NCBI RefSeq assembly: GCF_010983895.1
Contig: NZ_CP048836.1
Coordinates: 806,001-870,000 of the forward strand
Origin: Nitrogeniibacter mangrovi
GTDB lineage: Bacteria > Pseudomonadota > Gammaproteobacteria > Burkholderiales > Rhodocyclaceae
Direction of reading: 5' to 3'
DNA length: 64,000 nucleotides
Below the pieces are notes generated by a model that was given only the letters and a program-made list of their open reading frames with translations, was not told where the DNA came from and did not search any database. Below, piece after piece: positions 1-8,261 of this stretch (position 1 is the stretch's first letter; every line of letters starts with the position of its first letter). The translations under genes were made by a program, and so were the position numbers.

Positions 1-69
1 TCATGCCGGTCTCCGCCATCCAGACGCCGCCGGCCAGCGTGTCTGGCCGTGTCGGCACGAGTGTCGACA

Positions 70-912
70 TCATCGTACCGATGGCCGGCACCCCCGTTCC
101 TGCGCCAGATCAAGTTCCCGCCATCGGCCCCGCACCGGGGTCCCCTCGCAGGCGATCGCGCCGGCGGCCGTACGGTGCAGCGCGGCCGGATCGAGAATGG
201 TGAAGCGTCGCCGGCGCATGGCGACGATGCCGGCACGGTCGAGGGCGGAACAGGCGCGGCTCACCGTTTCCTTGGAAAGACCGAGAAAGGAGGCAATGTC
301 CATCCGGCTCATGGGCAGGGCCACGGTGCGTGCCGGTGTCTCGCTGCGTTGGTACCAGTCGAGCAGGAAGGCGCCGAGCCGGGTGGTTGCCCGCGAGGCG
401 GCCATCATGGCCATGGCGGCCTGATCGCGAAGGATCTGCCGCCCCAGCAGGCGGTAGATGAAACTGCCCAGTGCCGCCCCCTCGTGGCCCGGCCGCGCCA
501 GGCCGGCGAGCGGGATCACCACCATGTCGGTCGGCTCGAGGACGATGGCTTCGGTGGTGTGACGCCCCGAGGCGAGGCCGTCGAGGCCGAGCGAATCGGC
601 GGCCCGCTCGAAGCCGATGATGCGCTCCGCGCCCTCGGCATCGACTACCCGCGTGCACACGCTGCCGCGGATCACGACGTAGAGGTAGCGGCACGGATCG
701 CCCGCGCGGATCGGCACCTCGCCGGGGCGAAAGCGGCGGCACTGGAAGCGGGCCCACTCGGGATGCGGCGCCGGGTGCAGCGACAGGCCCAGGAAGCGCG
801 CCAGGCTGGCGGCGTCGATCAGGCCCTGGCCGAGCTGGCGGGCCAGGGGCTGGCCGTCGTCGGGCGGTACCGCCCGCGGGGGCGCACCGGGCGGAAATTG
901 ATGTCGCAGCAT
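70..912 (-). CDS. Crp/Fnr-family transcriptional regulator
   Basis: 280-aa cytoplasmic DNA-binding regulator. An N-terminal cyclic-nucleotide-like beta-roll (about residues 50-140) includes a GDPCRYLYVVIRGSV stretch, then a dimerisation helix, then a C-terminal winged helix (about 200-240). The recognition helix reads KETVSRACSAL: the E215-x-x-S218-R219 pattern is the FNR/ANR type that reads TTGAT half-sites. The N-terminal cysteine cluster of true FNR is absent, so the sensed signal is unknown (NO, heme or redox are possible). Start chosen at the ATG at 912 because translation further upstream enters the preceding diguanylate cyclase gene. It lies 17 bp after that gene, so the two are probably co-transcribed. 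Family is certain, subfamily is not. Confidence 0.9.
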   Translation of the reverse strand: MLRHQFPPGAPPRAVPPDDGQPLARQLGQGLIDAASLARFLGLSLHPAPHPEWARFQCRRFRPGEVPIRAGDPCRYLYVVIRGSVCTRVVDAEGAERIIGFERAADSLGLDGLASGRHTTEAIVLEPTDMVVIPLAGLARPGHEGAALGSFIYRLLGRQILRDQAAMAMMAASRATTRLGAFLLDWYQRSETPARTVALPMSRMDIASFLGLSKETVSRACSALDRAGIVAMRRRRFTILDPAALHRTAAGAIACEGTPVRGRWRELDLAQERGCRPSVR

Positions 913-929
913 GCGTGTGGCACCTCCGC

Positions 930-2333
930 TCAACCCACCGATGGATGTTGCACCGCCGTGGCCGGCCGGCGCGGCAGCACCGGCACCGGCTGCAGGCATC
1001 GCGTAACGGCCCGCTCGGCCGCCGCCGGTGACGGCGCCAGGCCGACGCAGGACCAGTGCCGGTCGCCGCCAAGGCGTTTGGCCGTGTACATGGCGGCATC
1101 GGCGGCCTGCACGAGTGCGCCCGCATCGCGGCCGTCGCGCGGATAGAGGGCGGCGCCCGCGCTCAGCGCGAGGCGCACGGGAGCGGCATCGCCCACGCGG
1201 GCGTCGCGCACCGAGGCGACCAGCTTGCCGAGCAGGGCGTCGACATCCGCCGGCCGGTGCAGCCCGGGCACCACCAGGAGGAATTCGTCGCCACCGAAGC
1301 GGCCCACGGTGTCCATGTCGCGCACGCAATGCGTCAGGCGCTCCGCCACGGCCCGGATCGCCGCGTCACCCGCCGCATGCCCGAAGGCGTCGTTGATCGC
1401 CTTGAGGCCGTCCATGTCGGCGCAGACCACGGCGAAGGCGCCGCCTTCACGCGCCGCGCGCGAGAGCTCCTGATTGAGCCGATGAATCAGCAGGTGGCGG
1501 TTGGCGATGCCGGTGAGGCTGTCGAAGTTGGCGCGTCGCTGCAGCGCCCGTTCGCTGGCGATGCGGCGGCTCACGTCGCGCGCCGTGCACACGTAGTGGG
1601 TCACATGGCCGGAGCGGTCGGTGAACGGACGCACCTGTTCGTCCAGGTAGAGTGCCCGGCCGCTGCGCGTCCGTTCGGTGCGCAGGGTGTCGCGCACCTG
1701 GCTGCCGGCGCCGGGCGCGGCGGTGGTCGTCGCCAGCGCCGCGGGGCGGCGCGGCCGGCCCACGAGCGCCTCGCGGCGCCAGCCGCTGAGCCGTTCGTAG
1801 GCCGGATTGACGTATTCGACCACGCCCTCGGCGTCGGTCACCACCACCGCGTCGTCGCTGGTCTCCATGCGCGCCAGGAAGCGCTGGAAGTGCGCGTCGT
1901 CGGCGCTTCCGGGCGTGGGGGTGCGCAAGCCCACCAGGATGCGCGTGGTGTCGCCCAGGGGAATGAACAGGAACGCGGCCTCGAGGGTGACCGAGCCCCC
2001 GTCGGGCGTCGCCACGGTCAGCGGATGCCAGCGGCCCGGCGGATGGTTGAAGACCAGGTAGGCGCAGTTGTAGCCCGGCGTCGCCGCGCGCAGGGGCAGC
2101 TCGGGCAGGAGGGTGGCCAGGGATTCGCCCTCCAGGCGGCGGTCGGCCGCCTGGAGCAGCCGGCGGGCGGCGTCGGTGCCGTATTCGATGGTGCCGCGTG
2201 CGGTCGCTACCAGCACGGCCTGGTCGGTCAGCGGGGGGAATGCCGCGCCGGCGAGCATCGGTGCCGGCGCCGCGGGGGCCACGCGCGAAGGGGTCTCGGG
2301 CGTGGACGTCTCGTCGATGTGCTTCGGGCTCAT
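930..2333 (-). CDS. PAS-GGDEF diguanylate cyclase
   Basis: 467-aa protein predicted to make cyclic di-GMP from two GTP. A first PAS-like region spans roughly residues 35-135 and a second PAS domain with PAC tail about 150-260 (DAVVVTDAEGVVEYVNPAYE). The GGDEF domain covers about 265-430. The active-site motif is intact (GRFGGDEF, GGDEF at 347-351) and a product-inhibition I-site RxxD (RDMD, 338-341) sits five residues before it. No membrane segment is evident, so it is probably a soluble sensor-cyclase. It is the middle gene of a minus-strand trio, 28 bp after the phasin-like gene and 17 bp before the Crp/Fnr gene, which suggests oxygen- or redox-linked c-di-GMP control. Confidence 0.93.
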   Translation of the reverse strand: MSPKHIDETSTPETPSRVAPAAPAPMLAGAAFPPLTDQAVLVATARGTIEYGTDAARRLLQAADRRLEGESLATLLPELPLRAATPGYNCAYLVFNHPPGRWHPLTVATPDGGSVTLEAAFLFIPLGDTTRILVGLRTPTPGSADDAHFQRFLARMETSDDAVVVTDAEGVVEYVNPAYERLSGWRREALVGRPRRPAALATTTAAPGAGSQVRDTLRTERTRSGRALYLDEQVRPFTDRSGHVTHYVCTARDVSRRIASERALQRRANFDSLTGIANRHLLIHRLNQELSRAAREGGAFAVVCADMDGLKAINDAFGHAAGDAAIRAVAERLTHCVRDMDTVGRFGGDEFLLVVPGLHRPADVDALLGKLVASVRDARVGDAAPVRLALSAGAALYPRDGRDAGALVQAADAAMYTAKRLGGDRHWSCVGLAPSPAAAERAVTRCLQPVPVLPRRPATAVQHPSVG

Positions 2334-2361
2334 TGCGCCTCTCCCGGTTCGGTTCGTCGGC

Positions 2362-2787
2362 TCAGGCGCTCTTGTCGTGGCGCGCCGGTGCCGTGACCGC
2401 CGGAAGCGACGCCATCGCGCGGCTCAGCCGCTCGACGCCGTCCGCCACGCCACGCTGGAACAGGGGCAGGATCTCGTGGCTGCAGTTGACCATCTCGTTC
2501 TGGATCTGGGCCAGCGTGTCCATCGAGATGGCGGAGGCCTCCATGGCCGTGTCGATCGCCTGCTGGTACAGGCCGGCCCACGGGGCCGCCAGATCCGCCA
2601 TGCCCCCAGGCGCCGCAGGCGCGCGATGTGCGCCCTTGCCGTTGGGCAGCGCCATCAGCCGGCGCAGGGCGGCGCTCTGGATGTCGAGGATGCGCTGCGC
2701 CGCATCCCACTCGGCGCAGGCCAGCGCCTGGGTTCGCTCCATGTGTTCGATGATCGGGTGGGGCGTGGTGGTCTCCGTCTTCTGCAT
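2362..2787 (-). CDS. Phasin-like protein
   Basis: 141-aa, mostly alpha-helical, soluble protein with no signal peptide. The heptad-like C-terminal half (IDTAMEASAISMDTLAQIQ onward) resembles phasins, the amphipathic proteins that coat polyhydroxyalkanoate granules; assignment to that family is by overall pattern only. Start chosen at the ATG at 2787 because a GGAGGAGAG ribosome-binding site lies just upstream on the minus strand; longer in-frame translations have no such site. It is the first gene of the minus-strand unit phasin-like / diguanylate cyclase / Crp-Fnr regulator, and an FNR-type palindrome lies about 177 bp upstream of its start. It could instead be an unrelated helical protein. 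Confidence 0.6.
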   Translation of the reverse strand: MQKTETTTPHPIIEHMERTQALACAEWDAAQRILDIQSAALRRLMALPNGKGAHRAPAAPGGMADLAAPWAGLYQQAIDTAMEASAISMDTLAQIQNEMVNCSHEILPLFQRGVADGVERLSRAMASLPAVTAPARHDKSA

Positions 2788-2957
2788 GGTCTCTCCTCCT
2801 CGTCGTTCGTCCCGGTCCGCTGTGCCGCGCTGCCGGTGAAGTGTTTTGATCTCGCGGGCGCCGCTGCGAACCCGCAGGGCGCCGGAGTCCCCCACCTTAG
2901 GGAGGTGGCGGGCGACTGCAAACTCGTGTGAACACGAGGTCGGAAATCGAGAAATAT

Positions 2958-2971
2958 TTGATCTCGATCAA
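2958..2971. promoter_or_regulatory. FNR/ANR-type binding site
   Basis: TTGATCTCGATCAA is a perfect match to the FNR-class consensus TTGAT-N4-ATCAA. If it activates the minus-strand phasin/cyclase/regulator operon in the classical -41.5 position, transcription would start near 2923. It is about 370 bp from the plus-strand glycine-rich gene, so it more likely serves the minus operon. The Crp/Fnr protein encoded at the end of that operon has an E-x-x-S-R recognition helix and is a plausible binder, including autoregulation. Confidence 0.7.
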
Positions 2972-3115
2972 TGCCTTGCGGCGATCGAAGGGGGTGGTGC
3001 GGCGGTGGCGCCCCAGCTCAACCCGATCGGCATGGACTGTATCGGCGCTGCAACACTCTTCCGGCGTTGGCGTCATGGCGCAAGCCATTGTTTTTGAAGG
3101 AATCGTTTTCACTTG

Positions 3116-3125
3116 ACCGATCGGT
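3116..3125. promoter_or_regulatory. Palindrome, possible activator site (UAS)
   Basis: ACCGATCGGT, a perfect 10-bp palindrome, centred about 160 bp before the expected start of the sigma-54 promoter at 3256-3271. Upstream enhancers of sigma-54 activators usually lie 80-200 bp upstream, so it may bind the activator encoded at 11355-12689. The placement is the only support; a 10-bp palindrome can occur by chance. Confidence 0.25.
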
Positions 3126-3255
3126 GACGGTGGATTGGTGCGGTGCATCCTGTATCAGCCACGTTGCAGTCATCGCCGGCCGGGGCTCCGACGGGCGAGC
3201 GTCGATTCCATTAAAGACAAGGAAAAACATAGGGTTGTGCCTGATTTGTAGGCCA

Positions 3256-3271
3256 TGGCCCGGCCCTTGCA
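3256..3271 (+). promoter_or_regulatory. Sigma-54 (-24/-12) promoter of the glycine-rich cluster
   Basis: TGGCCCGGCCCTTGCA matches the RpoN consensus TGGCACG-N4-TTGCA with one change; the invariant GG (3257-3258) and GC (3269-3270) are separated by exactly 10 bp. The predicted start is near 3282, giving a leader of about 47 nt to the ATG at 3329. A sigma-54 activator gene lies at the far end of the same cluster. Confidence 0.75.
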
Positions 3272-3328
3272 TTCGTCATCGACGAGTACCGACATGGGGT
3301 CGGTCTCTCACGTGCTTGGGAGGTGACG

Positions 3329-5533
3329 ATGAGACGCACACTTCTGTCGACGGCAATTGCCCTCGCCTTTGGGGTGTCCGGCTCGGTGTTCGCGAATCCG
3401 ACGATCTACGGGGATTCGGCGGGCACCGGCAGCGGAAACGACACGGTCAACCAGAGTGCAACGGCCACATCGACGCAGGGCGATGGCCCGAACGCCAACG
3501 AAAATTCATCCGTGAAGGTCGGCTCGGCCAACACGGCCATCAGCGACACCGGCAACGACAACAGTGCCGGCAGCAACCGAGACAACGACGGCAAGGCCGA
3601 AGCCTGGGGCCATGGCACCGCCGCCGCCAACAACGGCGCCAGCGCCAGCGCCAGCTTCAGCAGCGCCTTCAACAGCAGCAAGGCGATCGCCATCAGCAAG
3701 CTCAACGGCTCGGTCACCAACAACAGCGTGTCCGGGCTGGGCAACATGGTGACCAACAGCGGCAACGCCAATGGCGATCGCGGTGGCTGGGGCGGTCGGG
3801 GCGGTGACGGCTACGGTGGCGACGCCACCGGCGGCAACGCCTCGGGCGGCACCGGTGGTGCCGGGGGTAACGCCGGCAACGGCGGCGCCGGAGGATCGGG
3901 CGGTTCGGGTGGCTATGCCGTCAATGGCAGCGCCACGGCCGACGGTGCCTCCAACGGCGGCGCGTCCAACGGCAGCGCCACCGCGGGCAACGGCGGTGAC
4001 GGCGGCTCGGCCCGTGGCGCCTACGGTGCCAACGGTGGCGACAGCGGCAGCGCCAAGGCCATCGGTGGCGATGGCGGCAGCGGTTACGGCGGTGACGGCA
4101 CCGGCGGTGCCGGTGTCGGCGGCGCCGGCGGCATGGCCTACGGCGGCAGCGGTGGCAAGGCCATCGGCGGCGACGGCGGCAATGGCGGCGGTGGCAGCGG
4201 TGGCATGTCCGGCTCGGCCAGCGGCGGCAGTGGTGGCAGCACCCAGAACGCCACCGGCGGCGACGGGGGCTCGGGCGGCTCCGGCGGTTACGGCGGCAGC
4301 ACCGGCTATGCCATCGGTGGTGACGGCGGTAGCGGCGGGGCCGGTGGCAACGGCGCGCTCGGCAGCGGCGACGGCGGCAAGGCCAGCGCCTACACCGGCG
4401 CCAGCGGCGGCGATGCCGGCACGCTCAGCAAGGCCGCTGGCGGCAGCGCCTACGGCGACGGCGGCAAGGGCGGCTACTCGGGCGCCTACGCCGGCACCTC
4501 CACCGGCGGCGCCAGCGGCGACGGCGGTGTGGTGGGCAACCAGGGCAACGCCAATGGCGGCCTGGCCAGCGGCGAAGGCGCCGGCGGGACCGGTGGCAAC
4601 GCCAGCGGCACCAGCACCGGCAACACCACCGGCGCGGCGGGCATGAGCGGCGATCCGACCGCCTCCGCCCAGGGCGGGAGCGGTGGTGCCGCCTCGGCCA
4701 CCGGCGGGACGGCGGCGGCCGGCACGGCCAACTCGGGTGGCGGCGCCACCAGCGATACCAGCGCCATGGCCAGCGGCGGCGCGGGGACGGGCACCGGTGG
4801 ATCCGGTGCGGCCGGCGCCACCGGTGCGGCCGGCGCGGCGGCGACCAACAGCGCCGGCAGTGGCGCGACCGGCGCGACCGGCGCGGCCGGCGCGATGGCG
4901 ACGAACAGCGCAGGTGATGGCGCGACCGGCGCCAGCGGCACCGGCGGTGCGGGCGCAGCCGCAGCCGGCGGCACCGGGGCGATGGCCTCCAGTGCCGGCG
5001 CCGACGGCAACGGCGGTGCGGGCGCGGTCGGCAACGGCGGCGTCGGTAACGCGGCGGCCGGCAACGGCGGTCTCGGCGGTGCGGCGGTCAACACCACCGG
5101 AGACGGCGGCACGGGCGGCATGGCCGCCAATACCGGCGGCGCCGGCGGGGCCGGTGGCAGCGCCAGCAACGGCAGCGCCACCAATGGCGACGCCACCAGC
5201 ATGGCGAGCAATGGCAGTGCCACGGCCGGTGACGGCGCGGTCGGTGCCCAGGGGGCCGCGGGCGGTGACGGCGGCGCCGGTGGCACCGGCCAGGGCGGTA
5301 CCGGTGGCGACGGCCTCGCGGCGGACGGCAACGGCGCGACCGGCGGGGCCGGCGGGGCCGGGGGTGCCGGCGGCATGATCAGCCTCGATGCCGGCGCCTT
5401 CAACATGTCCAACACCATCTCCGGCAGCTTCACCAACGGCGCGGGAATCATGGTCAGCAGCCAGAACACCGGCATGGCGTCCCTGGTTCAGCAGAGCGTG
5501 AACGTGCAGGCCAACCTGGCTGTCGGCCACTGA
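3329..5533 (+). CDS. Giant glycine-rich secreted protein 1 (candidate Fap-like fibre subunit)
   Basis: 734-aa exported protein. A Sec signal (MRRTLLSTAIALAFG...SVFA) probably ends before NPTIYG. An Asn/Ser/Thr-rich N-terminal domain (about 23-150, including NGPNANEN-like and GLGNMVTNSGNANG motifs) follows. A very long low-complexity region has mostly GGxGG/GNGG units first and Ala-Gly-Thr triplets (GATGAAGA type) later. The last 55 residues or so form a conserved non-repetitive tail (NTISGSFTNGAGIMV...SVNVQANLAVGH). There is no cysteine near the C-terminus, unlike FapB/FapC. GGGAGG precedes the ATG at 3329; an in-frame GTG at 3323 is less likely. A paralogue follows after 19 bp. Function is inferred from the neighbours: extracellular fibre or matrix protein. 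Confidence 0.8.
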   Translation: MRRTLLSTAIALAFGVSGSVFANPTIYGDSAGTGSGNDTVNQSATATSTQGDGPNANENSSVKVGSANTAISDTGNDNSAGSNRDNDGKAEAWGHGTAAANNGASASASFSSAFNSSKAIAISKLNGSVTNNSVSGLGNMVTNSGNANGDRGGWGGRGGDGYGGDATGGNASGGTGGAGGNAGNGGAGGSGGSGGYAVNGSATADGASNGGASNGSATAGNGGDGGSARGAYGANGGDSGSAKAIGGDGGSGYGGDGTGGAGVGGAGGMAYGGSGGKAIGGDGGNGGGGSGGMSGSASGGSGGSTQNATGGDGGSGGSGGYGGSTGYAIGGDGGSGGAGGNGALGSGDGGKASAYTGASGGDAGTLSKAAGGSAYGDGGKGGYSGAYAGTSTGGASGDGGVVGNQGNANGGLASGEGAGGTGGNASGTSTGNTTGAAGMSGDPTASAQGGSGGAASATGGTAAAGTANSGGGATSDTSAMASGGAGTGTGGSGAAGATGAAGAAATNSAGSGATGATGAAGAMATNSAGDGATGASGTGGAGAAAAGGTGAMASSAGADGNGGAGAVGNGGVGNAAAGNGGLGGAAVNTTGDGGTGGMAANTGGAGGAGGSASNGSATNGDATSMASNGSATAGDGAVGAQGAAGGDGGAGGTGQGGTGGDGLAADGNGATGGAGGAGGAGGMISLDAGAFNMSNTISGSFTNGAGIMVSSQNTGMASLVQQSVNVQANLAVGH

Positions 5534-5552
5534 TTCGGAAGGAGCACATTCC

Positions 5553-7748
5553 ATGAAACGCACATTGATCTCATCGGCGATTGCGCTGGCGTTCGGATTC
5601 GCCGCGCCGGCCTTCGCCAACCCGACGGTCAACGGCAACGACGTGGCGCGCGGTGCTGGCAACGACACCGCGACCCAGACCGCCACCGCGACCAGTACCC
5701 AGGGCAACGGGCCCAATGCCAACGAGAACTCGACGGCCACGGTGGACGCCTACAACACCACCAAGACCGACGTGGGCAACGACAAGAGCAGCGGTGACAA
5801 CCGCGACAACTCGGGTTGGGCCATCGCCAAGGACTACGGCACCGCGGCGGCCAACAACGGCGGCAGCGCCACCAGCAGCTTCGCCGATGCTTTCAACAGC
5901 ACCAAGGTGGTGGCGGTGAGCAAGCTCAGCGGCACGGTGACGGACAACGTCGTCTATGGGCTGGGCAACATGGTGACCAACTCGGGCAATGCCAACGGTG
6001 CGGCCGGTGGCAAGGGCGGCGCCGGTGGCGATGGCTACGGCGGTGACGGCTATGGCGGCACCGGCAACGGTGGCTATGGCGGCGCCGGCGGCGATGGCGG
6101 CCACGGTGGCAGCGGTGGCAACGGCGGCGATGGCGGCAACGCCACCAACGGCAGCGCCGCCGCGGGGCCGGCCTCGAACGGCAGCGCCAGCAACGGCAGC
6201 GCCAGCGCCGGTAACGGCGGCGACGGCGGCAACGCCAGCAAGGCCATCGGCGCCAACGGCGGCGACTCCGGCAAGGCCTTCGCCGTCGGCGGTGACGGCG
6301 GCAGCGGCACCGGTGGCGACGGCTACGGTGGTGCCGGGGCCGGTGGCTCCGGCGGCAGCGGCTCCGGCGGCAGCGGCGGTTTTGCTGCGGGTGGTGACGG
6401 CGGCAATGGTGGCGGCGGCAGCGGCGGTTCGTCCGGCTATGCGTCCGGCGGCTCGGGTGGCTCCACGGGCCATGCCACCGGCGGTTCCGGCGGCGACGGC
6501 GGCTCCGGCGGCTCGGGCGGCTCCACCGGCTATGCGGTGGGTGGCGCCGGCGGTGATGGCGGCAGTGGCGGCAACGGCGCCTCCGGCGATGGCGACGGCG
6601 GCTATGCCGGCTCGTCCGCCAAGGCCTATGGCGGCGATGCCGGAGCCCTCAGCGCGGCCGGCGGCGGCAAGAGCAGCGCCGATGGCGGCAGCGGTGGCAC
6701 GTCCATCGCCAAGACCGGCTCGAGCGATGGCGGCATGAGCGGGGCCGGTGGCAGCACCGGCAACCAGGGCAACGCCAACGGCGGTGACGGCGGCACCGGC
6801 GGTGCGGGCGGCAACGCCAGCAGCACCAACACCGGCAACACCACCGGCAGCGGAGGCGCGGCCGGCAGCCCGAGCGCGACCGCCACGGCGGGCCTGGGCG
6901 GTGACGGCACCGCCTCGGGTGGCGATGGCACCGGTGGTGCCGCGAGCGCCACCGGCGGCGGCACGGCGACGACCACCTCGGCTTCGGCCGGCGGGGCGGG
7001 TACGGGCACCGGTGGTTCCGGTGCAGCCGGCGCCACCGGCGCGGCCGGCGCGGCGGCGACCAACACCGCCGGTAGCGGCGCGGTCGGGGCCACTGGCGCG
7101 GCCGGGGCGACCGGTACCAACACCGCCGGCGCCGGGGCCACCGGCACCAGCGGCGCGGGCGGCATGGCCGCGGCTGCGGCCGGGGCGAGCGGCGGTACCG
7201 CGAGCACGGCGGGTGGCACCGGCAACGGTGGCGCCGGGGCCGTGGGCAACGGTGGCGTCGGCAATGGCGCGACCGGCACCGGCGGCGATGGCGCGCTGGC
7301 CAGCAACACCACCGGCACCGGCGGTGCGGGCGGTGCGGCGACCAACACCGGCGGCAACGGCGGTGACGGCGGCAGCGCCACCAATGGCGGTGCCACCAAC
7401 GGCGGCGCGTCCACCACGGCCTCCAACGGCAGCGCGACCGCCGGCAACGGCGCGACCGGTGCGGTCGGCGCGGCCGGCGGCCAGGGCGGCCAGGGCGGTA
7501 CCGGCGAAGGCGGCCAGGGCGGCAACGGCGTGGCCGGGGTCGGCAACGGGGCCGTGGGCGGTGCCGGCGGTGCCGGCGGCGCTGGCGGGGTGTTGAGCCT
7601 CAATGCCGGCACCTTCGACATGTCCAACACCATCGCCAACAGCTTCACCAACGGCGCGGGCATCGTGGTGTCGAGCCAGAACTCCGGCATCTCGTCCCTG
7701 GTGCAGCAGAGCGTCAACGTGCAGGCCAACCTGACGGTCGGCCACTGA
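5553..7748 (+). CDS. Giant glycine-rich secreted protein 2 (paralogue)
   Basis: 731-aa paralogue of the gene just upstream, with the same layout: signal peptide (MKRTLISSAIALAFGFAAPAFA, cleaved before NPTVNG), Asn/Ser/Thr-rich N-terminal domain sharing NGPNANENS and GLGNMVTNSGNANG, a long GGxGG then Ala/Gly/Thr low-complexity region, and the conserved tail FTNGAGIVVSSQN...SLVQQSVNVQANL, VGH. The ends are most alike; the repeat region differs in detail, so this is an older duplication. GGAGCA precedes the ATG. The 19-bp gap implies one transcript from the sigma-54 promoter upstream of gene 1. Resemblance to mycobacterial PGRS proteins is compositional only. Confidence 0.8.
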   Translation: MKRTLISSAIALAFGFAAPAFANPTVNGNDVARGAGNDTATQTATATSTQGNGPNANENSTATVDAYNTTKTDVGNDKSSGDNRDNSGWAIAKDYGTAAANNGGSATSSFADAFNSTKVVAVSKLSGTVTDNVVYGLGNMVTNSGNANGAAGGKGGAGGDGYGGDGYGGTGNGGYGGAGGDGGHGGSGGNGGDGGNATNGSAAAGPASNGSASNGSASAGNGGDGGNASKAIGANGGDSGKAFAVGGDGGSGTGGDGYGGAGAGGSGGSGSGGSGGFAAGGDGGNGGGGSGGSSGYASGGSGGSTGHATGGSGGDGGSGGSGGSTGYAVGGAGGDGGSGGNGASGDGDGGYAGSSAKAYGGDAGALSAAGGGKSSADGGSGGTSIAKTGSSDGGMSGAGGSTGNQGNANGGDGGTGGAGGNASSTNTGNTTGSGGAAGSPSATATAGLGGDGTASGGDGTGGAASATGGGTATTTSASAGGAGTGTGGSGAAGATGAAGAAATNTAGSGAVGATGAAGATGTNTAGAGATGTSGAGGMAAAAAGASGGTASTAGGTGNGGAGAVGNGGVGNGATGTGGDGALASNTTGTGGAGGAATNTGGNGGDGGSATNGGATNGGASTTASNGSATAGNGATGAVGAAGGQGGQGGTGEGGQGGNGVAGVGNGAVGGAGGAGGAGGVLSLNAGTFDMSNTIANSFTNGAGIVVSSQNSGISSLVQQSVNVQANLTVGH

Positions 7749-7822
7749 GCGGTGCCGGGCGGGTCGCCGGAGATGGCGTCGAAAACGGGCGGCCCGCCCG
7801 CGTACCCATGGGAGTCATGGCC

Positions 7823-8248
7823 ATGTGTGATTTCGAGACAAAGGGGCGACGCGTGCTGGCGGTGCTGTGCGTGCCGCTGATGCTCGCGTGGACCGGTGCC
7901 CGGGCCGACGACGGCCCGGGCGTGCCGGCCGGCGCGGACGCGGGGGTGACGGGCGCGCCCGCACCCACGCCCGAGGCGGCGGCACCCGCGCCGGTGCTGG
8001 CCGATCTGGGGGGCGCGGCGCTGTCGCCGGATGCCCTGGCGGCGCAGCGCGGGGGCACGGAAACCCTCAGCGACATGAAGCTCGGCGGGGTGGTGGCCAA
8101 CAACCAGGCCAGCGACCTGGTGACCGGGCACAACATCGTCAGCGACGGCTCGCTGACCGGCAACGCGGGATTCGCGACGGTGGTGCAGAACACCGGCAAC
8201 AACGTGCTGATCCAGAACGCGACGATCATCAACCTGCAACTGCAATAG
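7823..8248 (+). CDS. Small secreted protein with QN-x7-Q tail (Fap-like cluster)
   Basis: 141-aa exported protein. The signal peptide (VLAVLCVPLMLAWTGARA) is probably cleaved before DDGPG. A Pro/Ala/Gly linker (about 30-65) and an RGGTETLSDMKLGGVVANNQ region follow, then a C-terminal strand-like motif VVQNTGNNVLIQNATIINLQ. That last motif shares its Q-N-x7-Q spacing with the tails of the two giant proteins and of the protein at 9010. Start chosen at the ATG at 7823, 8 bp after GGGAG; ATGs at 7808 and 7817 are alternatives. By position it could be a minor fibre or nucleator component (FapA, FapB or FapE role), but I cannot assign which. Confidence 0.7.
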   Translation: MCDFETKGRRVLAVLCVPLMLAWTGARADDGPGVPAGADAGVTGAPAPTPEAAAPAPVLADLGGAALSPDALAAQRGGTETLSDMKLGGVVANNQASDLVTGHNIVSDGSLTGNAGFATVVQNTGNNVLIQNATIINLQLQ

Positions 8249-8261
8249 AACGGGGGCGCGC

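Larger units (their letters stand above)
2788..3328. other. Divergent intergenic control region
   Basis: 541-bp gap between the minus-strand phasin-like operon and the plus-strand glycine-rich cluster, clearly more AT-rich than the flanking genes. It holds an FNR-type palindrome (2958-2971), a 10-bp palindrome ACCGATCGGT (3116-3125) and a -24/-12 promoter (3256-3271). Short open frames here have no coding character. Confidence 0.7.

Noticed and set aside
1-69. Possible gene starting at position 4 on the minus strand (ATG after CGGAGAC)
   Set aside because: Only the start codon lies in the window, so nothing can be supported.
3506-7745. Two very long open frames (over 700 codons each) antisense to the glycine-rich genes
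   Set aside because: They arise because GGC/GCC-type repeats give no stops on the other strand; they lack signal, start site and any domain, while the plus-strand frames have signal peptides and conserved tails.
3329-7748. Homology to mycobacterial PE-PGRS proteins
   Set aside because: Similarity is only in glycine-rich composition; there is no PE domain and the ends are unrelated.
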